From Planctomycetales bacterium (GTDB lineage Bacteria > Planctomycetota > Planctomycetia > Pirellulales > UBA7805): a DNA stretch of 9,078 nt. Numbering within the stretch: position 1 is the stretch's first letter; every line of letters begins with the position of its first letter. The stretch lies in assembly GCA_011772275.1 (NCBI GenBank), contig WVZU01000250.1, positions 2,970 to 12,047 on the forward strand. The letters run 5' to 3'. Of this stretch, positions 1 through 6,282 are shown piece by piece. Under the pieces are notes generated by a model. That model was not told the DNA's origin and ran no database searches. It worked only from the letters and a program-made list of their open reading frames with translations. The translations under genes and the position numbers were made by a program.

Positions 1-164
1 TTTAAACTGCAGAAGTTCCCCCTGCCGGCTGGGATCAAGGGGATTTCCAGTTCCTTGCCAGATCCTGTCCATCCAGGAGATCCTGTCAGAGATAAACCAC
101 CCCTGCCCAGACCGAAGCCATCCGCTTCGATCGGGTGCAGGTCTCATTGAGCGAGCTATTGGGC
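1..164 (+). other. 5' flank of pyrB, with a possible tail of an upstream gene
   Basis: This stretch lies upstream of the chosen pyrB start. Reading from base 1 in the first frame gives an uninterrupted proline-rich run of 49 residues to a TGA at 148-150, which could be the C-terminus of a gene cut by the window edge. The second forward frame is also open here, so openness alone is weak evidence. The pyrB frame is open from just after a TAA at 93-95, and a GTG at 135 lies in it. I see no convincing -35/-10 pair. GATAAA at 91-96 resembles a -10 box but has no good partner. A short direct repeat lies at 60-87. Confidence 0.3.
60..87. repeat. 10-bp direct repeat upstream of pyrB
   Basis: AGATCCTGTC occurs exactly at 60-69 and again at 78-87, a period of 18 bases. 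The left copy also pairs with the spacer: TCCTG at 63-67 is complementary to CAGGA at 74-78, so a small hairpin is possible. The repeat lies about 80 to 105 bases before the pyrB ATG, where an operator or leader element of a pyrimidine operon could be. No known pyrimidine regulator site is recognised. Confidence 0.5.
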
Positions 165-1145
165 ATGAGCATTGTCGAAAGCGAAGTGGGCACGCTGGCC
201 GAAGCGTGGACCAAGACCGATCTGCTGGACCTGGAAAGCCTGAGTGCCGAAGAGATCCGGCTAATACTGCAGACGGCCGAAAACTTGAAGGAGGCCACGG
301 ACGGTTGTTCGAAAAAGCTGGACCTGCTGGCCGGACGCACGATGGCCAATCTTTTCTTTGAAGATTCCACGCGGACCAAAACCAGCTTCTCCCTGGCCGC
401 TCGACGCCTGGGCGCCGATACGGTGGACTTCTCCTCCTCCGGCAGCAGCCTCTCCAAGGGCGAGACGGTGATCGACACGGCGAAAAATATTGAGGCGATG
501 GGTGTCGACGCGGTGGTCTTGCGGCATCGTACCCCCGGCACGCCCCACCTGTTGGCCCAAAATCTTGACACCTCCGTACTGAACGCCGGCGATGGTCCCC
601 ACGAACATCCTACGCAGGGCCTGTTGGACATCATGACCATTCGCGAACAGCGGGGCGAAATCAATGGGCTCACCGTAGCGCTGGTCGGCGATATCGCTCA
701 TAGCCGCACCGCCCGCTCGAACATCTGGGGCCTGAAAAAACTCGGTGCCCACGTGATTGCCTGTGGACCTTCCACGCTGGTGTCCCGGCGGTGGGAAGAA
801 CTGGGCGTTGAAGTCGCCTACAACCTGGACGAAATCCTGCCGCGGTGCGACGTGTTGAACCTGTTGCGGATCCAGTTCGAACGCCAGTTGATGCGGCCCT
901 TCCCTTCCGTACGGGAGTACGCCTTGCTGTACGCGATGAACGGCGAACGCATGGCTCGAGCCAAGAAAGACATCCTGATCATGGCGCCCGGCCCGATTAA
1001 TCGTGGCGTGGAAGTGACGCCGGAAGTTGCCGATGGCCCGCATTCAGTGATCCTGCACCAGGTGACCAACGGGCTGGCCGTGCGGATGGCCGTCCTGTGG
1101 CTGGTCATTGGCGCGGCCGAACGTGGGTTGTCAAAACCTCGATAA
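165..1145 (+). CDS. pyrB: Aspartate carbamoyltransferase catalytic subunit
   Basis: This enzyme condenses carbamoyl phosphate with L-aspartate to give N-carbamoyl-L-aspartate, the committed step of de novo pyrimidine synthesis in the cytoplasm. Counting 326 residues from ATG 165, the carbamoyl-phosphate loop is at 68-75 (STRTKTSF), followed by the SSLSKGET segment with K98, RHR at 120-122, HPTQ at 148-151, the aspartate-domain start [16 protein letters not shown] at 171-186, LRIQ at 234-237, and PGPINRGVE near the end. Length and motif order match the family of about 310 residues. An in-frame GTG at 135 would add ten residues. I chose the ATG because the added residues are not typical of the family, but neither start has a Shine-Dalgarno sequence. 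Position 274, before PGP, is Ala where many relatives have His. The gene is followed after 14 bases by pyrC and is very likely cotranscribed. No pyrI regulatory subunit is visible. Confidence 0.96.
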   Translation: MSIVESEVGTLAEAWTKTDLLDLESLSAEEIRLILQTAENLKEATDGCSKKLDLLAGRTMANLFFEDSTRTKTSFSLAARRLGADTVDFSSSGSSLSKGETVIDTAKNIEAMGVDAVVLRHRTPGTPHLLAQNLDTSVLNAGDGPHEHPTQGLLDIMTIREQRGEINGLTVALVGDIAHSRTARSNIWGLKKLGAHVIACGPSTLVSRRWEELGVEVAYNLDEILPRCDVLNLLRIQFERQLMRPFPSVREYALLYAMNGERMARAKKDILIMAPGPINRGVEVTPEVADGPHSVILHQVTNGLAVRMAVLWLVIGAAERGLSKPR

Positions 1146-1159
1146 GGTAGCCGACCGAG

Positions 1160-2437
1160 ATGAGTTCCATCCTGATCAAAAACGGACGAGTTATCGATCC
1201 GTCGCAGAACATGGATCGCATGACCAGCGTCCTGATCCAGGACGGCCGAATCGCCGGCTACGATGTCGCAGCCAACGGGCAGGATACGGTGCTTGATGCG
1301 GCCGGCAGGATCGTGGTACCGGGATTGATCGACATGCACGTTCACCTTCGCGAACCGGGTCGCGAGGAAGACGAGACCGTTGCCAGTGGGACCGCCTCCG
1401 CTCTGGCCGGTGGCTTTACCTCGATCGCCTGCATCCCCAACACCGAACCGCCAATCGACACGCAGGGTACGGTCGAATTTATTCGTCACCAGGCGGCCGA
1501 GGCGGACAATTGCCACGTGTTCGTGGTGGCCTGTGTCAGTAAGAATCGCGAGGGGAAGGAGCTGGCCGAAATTGGCCAGCTGATCGAAGCGGGCGCAGTG
1601 GCTTTCAGCGACGATGGGGCCCCAGTCTACGACTCGGAATTGATGCGCCGCGCTTTGGAATATCTGTTGATGTTCGACAAGCCGATTCTGAACCACGCCG
1701 AGGTCGTCGAGTTGACCAGCGGTGGTGTGATGCACGAGGGTTTGGTCTCCATGGTGCTCGCCCTGCCTGGCATGCCGGCCGAGGCAGAGGATGTGATGAC
1801 CGGCCGTGATATTTCCCTGGCCGAAGCCACCGGCGGCCGTGTGCACATGATGCACGTCTCCAGCGCGGGCAGCGTTGAGATGATTCGCCGAGCGAAAAAG
1901 CGAGGTGTGCGGGTGACGGCCGAAGCGACTCCACATCACTTTACCCTCACCGACGAATGCCTCCGCACCTTTGATTCGGTCTACAAGGTCAGCCCGCCCG
2001 TCCGCGGCCGCCCCCACCTGGAAGCCTGCATCGCCGGGCTGGTGGATGGCACGATCGATGTCATCGCCACCGACCATGCCCCACACGCTGTCGAAAAGAA
2101 GATGCAGGAGCTGGACCGGGCCCCCTTCGGGATGGTCGGACTGGAAACGGCACTGGGACTGGTGGTCACCCATTTGATCAAACCCGGGCACCTCGACTGG
2201 CCGCAAGCGCTGGCCAAACTGACCATCAACCCCGCTCGTATCCTCGGCATTGACAAAGGCACACTGGCCGTAGGTGCCGACGCGGACGTTACCGTCATCG
2301 ATCCGGACGTGACCTGGATCGTCAATACGGCGGAATTCCATTCCAAGAGCTCCAACTGCCCGTTTGTGGGGATGGAGCTGACCGGTCGAGCAGAAACGGT
2401 GATTGTCGACGGCCGTATCAAATTTCAACGCGGCTGA
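1160..2437 (+). CDS. pyrC: Dihydroorotase, class I
   Basis: This enzyme reversibly cyclises N-carbamoyl-L-aspartate to L-dihydroorotate, the step after PyrB. The 425-residue product is a complete class I amidohydrolase. The zinc motif HVHLREPG is at 60-67 (H60, H62, substrate R64). PNTEPP follows at 93-98, and FSDDG at 149-153 supplies the Asp that replaces the carboxylated Lys in this subgroup. H179 is in NHAE, H232 in HVSSAGSV, TPHHFTLTD is at 257-265, and the catalytic motif ATDHAPH is at 303-309 (D305). The GMVGLETALGL segment at 324-334 is also typical. After H179 the sequence runs HAEV where HxED is usual. The ATG is 14 bases after the pyrB stop, with a weak AAGG upstream. The chain starts directly with the typical ILIKNGRVIDP beta-sandwich strand, which supports this start. 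Metal ligands are complete, so an active enzyme rather than an inactive PyrC-like partner is expected. Confidence 0.96.
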   Translation: MSSILIKNGRVIDPSQNMDRMTSVLIQDGRIAGYDVAANGQDTVLDAAGRIVVPGLIDMHVHLREPGREEDETVASGTASALAGGFTSIACIPNTEPPIDTQGTVEFIRHQAAEADNCHVFVVACVSKNREGKELAEIGQLIEAGAVAFSDDGAPVYDSELMRRALEYLLMFDKPILNHAEVVELTSGGVMHEGLVSMVLALPGMPAEAEDVMTGRDISLAEATGGRVHMMHVSSAGSVEMIRRAKKRGVRVTAEATPHHFTLTDECLRTFDSVYKVSPPVRGRPHLEACIAGLVDGTIDVIATDHAPHAVEKKMQELDRAPFGMVGLETALGLVVTHLIKPGHLDWPQALAKLTINPARILGIDKGTLAVGADADVTVIDPDVTWIVNTAEFHSKSSNCPFVGMELTGRAETVIVDGRIKFQRG

Positions 2438-2450
2438 TCCTCGCGAGGAT
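2437..2450. repeat. Perfect 14-bp palindrome on the pyrC stop codon
   Basis: ATCCTCGCGAGGAT reads identically on both strands. Its first base is the last base of the pyrC TGA. There is no T-run after it, so it is not a classical intrinsic terminator. It could be a protein binding site, an mRNA end-stabilising hairpin or chance. Its right half also supplies a GAGGA that could serve a GTG at 2458. Confidence 0.6.
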
Positions 2451-2675
2451 GCCTACCGTGACCCTGCCGCTGGGCGTTATCCTGGGCGGGTTGTGGTTCG
2501 GATCGCCGCATGGGCCAAGCGACGATAGGGTGGTGTGCTACCCCACCTGCGCCGCCTGGGACTGCGAGCAGAGCCCGATGGACTGCCGCCTTTGGCGATG
2601 TGGACCTTGAACCATTCTCAGGTGTTTGCCGAGGCCGCAGAAGTCAAGCAAGCGTTTGGGATACGGGTTCCGTAA
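2449..2675 (+). pseudogene. Possible broken or frameshifted small gene of unknown function
   Basis: Two protein-like stretches lie in different frames between pyrC and the epimerase. From ATG 2449 (or GTG 2458, eight bases after GAGGA) the reading begins MPTVTLPLGVILGGLWFGSP and is hydrophobic. It continues to a TGA at 2608-2610 but becomes Cys- and Trp-rich after about 2530. In another frame, GTG 2535 to TAA 2673-2675 gives 46 residues with a natural composition, including LNHSQVFAEAAEVKQAFGIR. Joining the two near 2530 would give a protein of about 74 residues. I infer an indel in a real small gene, by decay or sequencing error. I do not recognise either part. The alternative is that neither is translated and this is spacer DNA. 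Only the frame switch is seen directly. Confidence 0.27.
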
Positions 2676-2703
2676 GCGTGAAAGTCGAGGTGTGGTGAGG
2701 TGC

Positions 2704-2708
2704 GGAGG
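2704..2708 (+). promoter_or_regulatory. Strong ribosome binding site for the epimerase gene
   Basis: GGAGG is placed eight bases before ATG 2717. It is the best Shine-Dalgarno match in the window and fixes the epimerase start. Confidence 0.8.
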
Positions 2709-2716
2709 AACGATAC

Positions 2717-3619
2717 ATGCAAATCGCCCTGACTGGTGCCACGGGTTTTCTGGGCCGTTACCTTGCCACCGATTTTGCCGCCGCCGGCCACGGCCTGCGC
2801 TGCTGGTACCGGCCCTCCAGCGACCGGGAGGGTTTCGGAGAAACTGCCGATGCCATCCAGTGGTTGCCTGGCCAGTTAGGCTCGCTGACAGCCTGTCATC
2901 AGCTGGTGGACGGTTGCCAGGCGGTGGTCCACGCCGCGCTGGCTCGGCCGGGCAGGGAATTCCGCGGCGGTGAAGGAGACTTGCTGACCTTTGTCGAGAC
3001 CAATCTGCTGGGGACCTTGCAGCTGATCGAAGCGGCCCGCGCTGCCGGGATCGACCGCTTTGTGTTCATTTCCACCTGTGCCGTCCACGAAGTCATCCTG
3101 GAGGACCGCGCGCTGGACGAAACACACCCCTTATGGCCCACCAGCCACTACGGTGCGCACAAAGCGGCCATTGAAAAATTTGTCCACAGCTTTGGACTGG
3201 GAACTGGATACGAAATCTGCGCTCTGCGACCCACCGGCATTTACGGCCTGGCTCGGCCAGCACGGCTCAGCAAATGGTACAACTTGGTCCAGTCCGTAGC
3301 GGAAGGAAAAACGGTCGAATGTCGGCGGGGAGGCAAGGAGGTCCATGCGGCCGACGTGGCACGGGCCGCGCGGCTGCTGTTGCAGGCCCCAGGGATCGCC
3401 GGGCAGGCCTACAATTGCTACGACCACTATGTGTCGGAATTCGAAGTGGCGACGATCGCCAAAAAGTTGAGCGGCAGTGATGCTGAAATTCTGGGCCAGG
3501 AAACGACGCCCAAACATCAGATCGAAACGGGAAAACTCCAGGCGCTGGGTATGCAGTTCGGCGGAGCGGCGTTGCTGGAGCAGACCATCGACCAGCTGGT
3601 AGCCGCAGCCCGCGACTGA
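2717..3619 (+). CDS. NAD(P)-dependent sugar epimerase/dehydratase (extended SDR family)
   Basis: This is a Rossmann-fold extended short-chain dehydrogenase of 300 residues. The nucleotide-binding motif GATGFLG is at 7-13. An active-site region STCAVH at 119-124 precedes the catalytic pair Y145 and K149 (YGAHK). The family landmark ALRPTGIYG is at 169-177, and VHAADVARA is at 209-217. Members epimerise, dehydrate or reduce nucleotide-sugars or related substrates using bound NAD(P). The substrate cannot be told from sequence. The first strand begins at residue 2, so the start is firm. It lies about 280 bases after pyrC on the same strand and may be a separate unit. It converges with the hydrolase gene on the right. 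No membrane segment or signal peptide is seen. Confidence 0.9.
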   Translation: MQIALTGATGFLGRYLATDFAAAGHGLRCWYRPSSDREGFGETADAIQWLPGQLGSLTACHQLVDGCQAVVHAALARPGREFRGGEGDLLTFVETNLLGTLQLIEAARAAGIDRFVFISTCAVHEVILEDRALDETHPLWPTSHYGAHKAAIEKFVHSFGLGTGYEICALRPTGIYGLARPARLSKWYNLVQSVAEGKTVECRRGGKEVHAADVARAARLLLQAPGIAGQAYNCYDHYVSEFEVATIAKKLSGSDAEILGQETTPKHQIETGKLQALGMQFGGAALLEQTIDQLVAAARD

Positions 3620-3636
3620 CCCAAAAACAAGAGATC

Positions 3637-3656
3637 CAAGAACAAGCAAGAACAAG
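3637..3656. repeat. 10-bp tandem duplication between convergent genes
   Basis: CAAGAACAAG is present twice in immediate succession, in the 54-base spacer between two convergent stop codons. The neighbouring sequence (AACAAGAGATCCAAG) is a looser third copy. It is probably a slippage product. A small palindrome, TAGGCCTA, sits at 3669-3676 on the hydrolase stop codon. No T-run terminator is evident. Confidence 0.6.
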
Positions 3657-3673
3657 ACGCGCTTAGCTTAGGC

Positions 3674-4357
3674 CTAGAGCCCAATCTTGCCACCCGGCTC
3701 GACCACGACCGGTTCCGAATCCGTCTCCGCTCGGATCCGTTCGGCCCACGCCGCCGCATCCTGCTGGATGGGCGGCCAGGTGTTGTAATGCGCCGGTGCG
3801 GCCAGGCGGGGTTTGAGCAGCTTGATGGCCTGGACGGCATCGGCCGGCCCCATCGTAAACCGATCGCCGATCGGCACGACGGCCAGGTCGAGGCCGCCGG
3901 CGCCGATCTGTTGCATGTCCGAGAACAGAGCGGTGTCGCAAGCGAAGTAGATCGTGCCGTCGTCTACCGCCAAGTGGAATCCCCCGGCGTTGCCGCCATA
4001 GGTGCCATCGGGCAGGCCGCTGCTGTGATGAGCGACCGTCATGGTTACTCGGCCAAACGGCAGATCGATACCGCCGCCCAGGTTCATCGGCTCGGTTTTC
4101 TCGATGCCCTGCTTGGCAACCCACTCGCAGATTTCAAAGCAGGACACGACCGTAGCCCCGGTGCGCCGAGCGATGCTGACCAGATCCGCGACGTGATCGA
4201 AATGACCATGAGACACCAGGATGGTATCCACCTCGACCTGGTCTGCCTTGATCGGTGCCGTCGGGGATTCATCCAGAAACGGGTCCAGCAGAATACGATG
4301 GTTGCCGGTGGTGATCAGCCAGGTCCCGTGGCCCAGCCAAGTTAGTTCCGTTGCCAT
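3674..4357 (-). CDS. UPF0173-type metal-dependent hydrolase (metallo-beta-lactamase fold)
   Basis: This 227-residue protein matches the UPF0173/YtkL-like branch of the metallo-beta-lactamase superfamily. The metal motif SHGHFDH is at 49-55 (H50, H52, D54, H55). Further candidate ligands are H110/H111 in VAHHSSG, D141 in the ACDTALF segment, and H190 in APAHYNTWPPI. The sequence VPIGDRFTMGP at 161-171 is characteristic of this subgroup. Length is typical at about 225-230 residues. Members are predicted soluble binuclear-metal hydrolases, and no physiological substrate is assigned. The start is fixed by AGGAA eight bases upstream and by the canonical N-terminal WLGHGTW. It lies 120 bases downstream of pgi on the same strand, so co-transcription is possible. 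No functional link to pgi is evident. Confidence 0.92.
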   Translation of the reverse strand: MATELTWLGHGTWLITTGNHRILLDPFLDESPTAPIKADQVEVDTILVSHGHFDHVADLVSIARRTGATVVSCFEICEWVAKQGIEKTEPMNLGGGIDLPFGRVTMTVAHHSSGLPDGTYGGNAGGFHLAVDDGTIYFACDTALFSDMQQIGAGGLDLAVVPIGDRFTMGPADAVQAIKLLKPRLAAPAHYNTWPPIQQDAAAWAERIRAETDSEPVVVEPGGKIGL

Positions 4358-4365
4358 GGTTCAGG

Positions 4366-4370
4366 TTCCT
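4366..4370 (-). promoter_or_regulatory. Ribosome binding site for the UPF0173 hydrolase
   Basis: On the minus strand AGGAA is eight bases before the ATG at 4357. It supports the chosen start. Confidence 0.65.
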
Positions 4371-4477
4371 CGTTCACGAATTGCACGATCCCTTACCGGG
4401 GTTGAAGATGCAAGAGTCGAGCCATTTTCTGAATTTGCGGGAAAAACAAGGGAGCCACTGGTTCTACAATCAAATGC

Positions 4478-5887
4478 TCACCGCCGCAGGAACTCATTCA
4501 TGTGCCGCTTGTAGGCCTCCACCCCTGGTTGGCCGTAGGGGTTGATGCCGATCAAGCGGCCTTCGAGGACGGTGGCCAGCATCAGCATCTGCAGCAGTTG
4601 GCCCAGGGCCGGTTCGTCGGCGCGGGGCAGATGGATATCGGCCGTCGGCCGCTGGTCTTCCTCGTAGGCCAGGTTCGTGCCCTGGATGGCAGCCCGCATG
4701 ATGTCCGGCAGGGACTTGCCGGCCAGTTCGTTCAAGGCGTCCTGGTTCAGATCCGACCGGCTGATGCGCAAGTGATCGCGCCGCACTTGATCGACGATCA
4801 GGTTGGTAATCAGCTTGTCGCGTGGGCCCTCTTGATGTTGCTGACCGCGCGAATGCAGATCGCGGGTGTTGACCACGGTCAGTGGCAGAGCGCCCCGACC
4901 TTCTTTGCCCAGGCTTTCGGCCAGCAGTTGGTCGTACCACAGTCCGACCGCCTCGAGGGATTTCCCCCAGGTGGAAAGCACCCGGACGTCTCGTCCCTGT
5001 TCGACCTCCATCCAGTGGCAGACGGCGACGTATTGCAGGACCGGATTGTCCGAAGGCTTGGCCTGCCGAAAACGTTCGTTCATGGCCACGGCACCCTCCA
5101 GCAGGGCGACCACGTCCAGTCCCAGGATGGCGGCCGGCAGCAGGCCGACTGGTGTGAAAATCGAGAAGCGGCCGCCTACGCCTTCGGGAATCAGGAACCG
5201 GTCGGGACAGTCCAACGCAGTGGCCAGTTCGAACAATTTCCCCGCAGGGCCGGTGACGGGAATGATCAGGTGGGACAGTTCCGCAGGCTGGCCGCCGCCG
5301 CGATTGGCCAGGGCCTCCAGCAGGAGGCGAAACGCGACCGCCGTTTCCAGCGTGCCGCCGCTTTTGCTGATCACGACCATCGCCCAGCGATCGGCCGGCT
5401 GGTCCCAACTCCCCTCGTTCAACAGGTCCAGCAGACCGGCCAAGGCGTCGTTGTCGACGTTGTCGCCTGCGAAGAAGAGCCGCGGGCGGCGGTCGCGGGT
5501 CTCCCGTGACAGCTGATTGTGATAAGGGTGGCAACAGGCCTCGAACAGGGCCCGCGTGCCCATGTACGATCCCCCGATGCCGGTGACCACGACCGTGTCG
5601 ACTTGATCACGGAGCCGCTCGGCCGTCTGCAGAATGCGTCCCAGCTCGCTCCCTTGGCGATCCTGGCGATAGTCGTCCAGGATCCGCTGCGGCAGATCGA
5701 CGAATCCCGCGTCCAGGGGCTGTTTGTCCGCCGGCACGGCAGCGCCGGAGTCCCAGAGAGCGACCTCTTCCATTACTTCCTGGCGAGCTTGTTCCAGCGG
5801 CGGCAGCAGGTTGTTCAGCTGCGCGTCTGCCAGGTATCTGCCGACAATCCGCGAGGGGTCGTAGGAAATTTCTGTGAAGTTGAGCAT
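4478..5887 (-). CDS. pgi: Glucose-6-phosphate isomerase
   Basis: This enzyme interconverts glucose 6-phosphate and fructose 6-phosphate in glycolysis and gluconeogenesis. Counting 469 residues from the ATG at 5887, phosphate-binding motifs are GIGGSYMGTRA at 103-113 and SKSGGTLET at 174-182. The first family signature, GGRFSIFTPVGL, is at 238-249. AESLGKEG at 323-330 carries the likely catalytic Glu, and HSRGQQHQEGP with H345 is the ring-opening region. The C-terminal signature NPYGQPGVEAYK ends at K460. Length fits the short bacterial type (about 450 residues). The frame is open upstream to a GTG at 6028, but the 47 extra residues are Trp- and Pro-rich with no family resemblance, so I start at the first conserved-looking MLNFTEISYD. 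No Shine-Dalgarno sequence precedes it. It is divergent from apgM, another gene of the same pathway. Confidence 0.95.
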   Translation of the reverse strand: MLNFTEISYDPSRIVGRYLADAQLNNLLPPLEQARQEVMEEVALWDSGAAVPADKQPLDAGFVDLPQRILDDYRQDRQGSELGRILQTAERLRDQVDTVVVTGIGGSYMGTRALFEACCHPYHNQLSRETRDRRPRLFFAGDNVDNDALAGLLDLLNEGSWDQPADRWAMVVISKSGGTLETAVAFRLLLEALANRGGGQPAELSHLIIPVTGPAGKLFELATALDCPDRFLIPEGVGGRFSIFTPVGLLPAAILGLDVVALLEGAVAMNERFRQAKPSDNPVLQYVAVCHWMEVEQGRDVRVLSTWGKSLEAVGLWYDQLLAESLGKEGRGALPLTVVNTRDLHSRGQQHQEGPRDKLITNLIVDQVRRDHLRISRSDLNQDALNELAGKSLPDIMRAAIQGTNLAYEEDQRPTADIHLPRADEPALGQLLQMLMLATVLEGRLIGINPYGQPGVEAYKRHMNEFLRR

Positions 5888-5905
5888 AAAAGGCGTGTTT
5901 TTAGC

Positions 5906-5920
5906 TTTTGGGTCCCAAAA
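5906..5920. promoter_or_regulatory. pgi: Inverted repeat in the pgi leader (operator candidate)
   Basis: TTTTGGGTCCCAAAA has perfect 7-base arms around one central base. It ends 18 bases before the pgi start codon on the minus strand, followed towards the gene by an A/T-rich stretch (GCTAAAAAC). The position suits a repressor site or a leader hairpin. No known regulator motif is recognised. Confidence 0.45.
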
Positions 5921-6173
5921 CCAATCGCCCGGTTGAGGGCACCAGGCGACCACCTCCCATTCGCTCGGCCATCGGCGGGCGACCATGTTGTGGTACGGCC
6001 AACCGCTCAAGGGCCCGGAGCATACCACGGGCGTGGGCGGACGCTTTTGCCGGCATGTCCTTATCGGGAGGCCCTTGCCCAGCGTCCGGTTGGCCGTCCA
6101 CCCGGCCGAGGCCCCAAAGATAGCCGACCGCTTGCTGGTCAGCCACTCCCCTGCTCCCTCCGGGTCCAGCGGC

Positions 6174-6201
6174 TTGAGTTAACGGCCGTTTCTGTTACGT
6201 T
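6174..6201 (+). promoter_or_regulatory. apgM: Weak promoter candidate for apgM with an embedded palindrome
   Basis: TTGAGT (6174-6179) and TACGTT (6196-6201) are 16 bases apart and weakly resemble -35 and -10 boxes (4/6 and 3/6). The spacer contains the perfect palindrome AACGGCCGTT at 6181-6190. The placement, about 80 bases before the start codon, is reasonable. The match itself is poor. Confidence 0.22.
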
Positions 6202-6264
6202 GGCCACTCTAGTCGCAACGCTGGGAAAGGATTTCCGGGCCGATTGGTATCGGGCTGGCACCGC

Positions 6265-6269
6265 GAGGA
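6265..6269 (+). promoter_or_regulatory. apgM: Ribosome binding site of apgM, start ambiguous
   Basis: GAGGA lies seven bases before an in-frame GTG at 6277 and 13 bases before ATG 6283. The spacing favours the GTG and the codon favours the ATG. The two differ by only two residues. Confidence 0.5.
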
Positions 6270-6282
6270 CCAAACTGTGGAC

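Larger units (their letters stand above)
5888..6282. other. Divergent pgi-apgM intergenic region
   Basis: This 395-base region should hold promoters for both genes. It contains a 7+7 inverted repeat close to pgi (5906-5920), a 10-bp palindrome (6181-6190) within a weak promoter-like pair, and the apgM ribosome binding site. Several short reading frames are open on both strands because of the high GC, but none has a good start signal or a recognisable product. I see no RNA gene. Confidence 0.5.

Noticed and set aside
261..1043. Minus-strand open frame opposite pyrB
   Set aside because: It lies entirely antisense to PyrB, has no motif or start signal, and its composition is that of a shadow frame.
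818..2428. Very long open frame on the minus strand opposite pyrC and the end of pyrB
   Set aside because: It is antisense to two unmistakable enzymes. The product is an unnatural His-, Asp- and Gly-rich mixture with no family resemblance, as expected from the reverse complement of GC-rich coding DNA.
4502..5509. Long plus-strand open frame opposite pgi
   Set aside because: It is antisense to the conserved glucose-6-phosphate isomerase motifs, and its translation is Gln-, Asp- and Gly-rich without any recognisable domain.
5888..6028. 47-residue N-terminal extension of pgi to a GTG
   Set aside because: The residues are Trp- and Pro-rich and unlike the family. The stretch also contains the TTTTGGGTCCCAAAA inverted repeat, which fits a leader better than coding sequence.
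5901..6146. 81-residue minus-strand open frame in the pgi-apgM gap
   Set aside because: It has a GTG start without a ribosome binding site, overlaps the pgi leader, and has no recognisable motif. A chance GC-rich frame is more likely.
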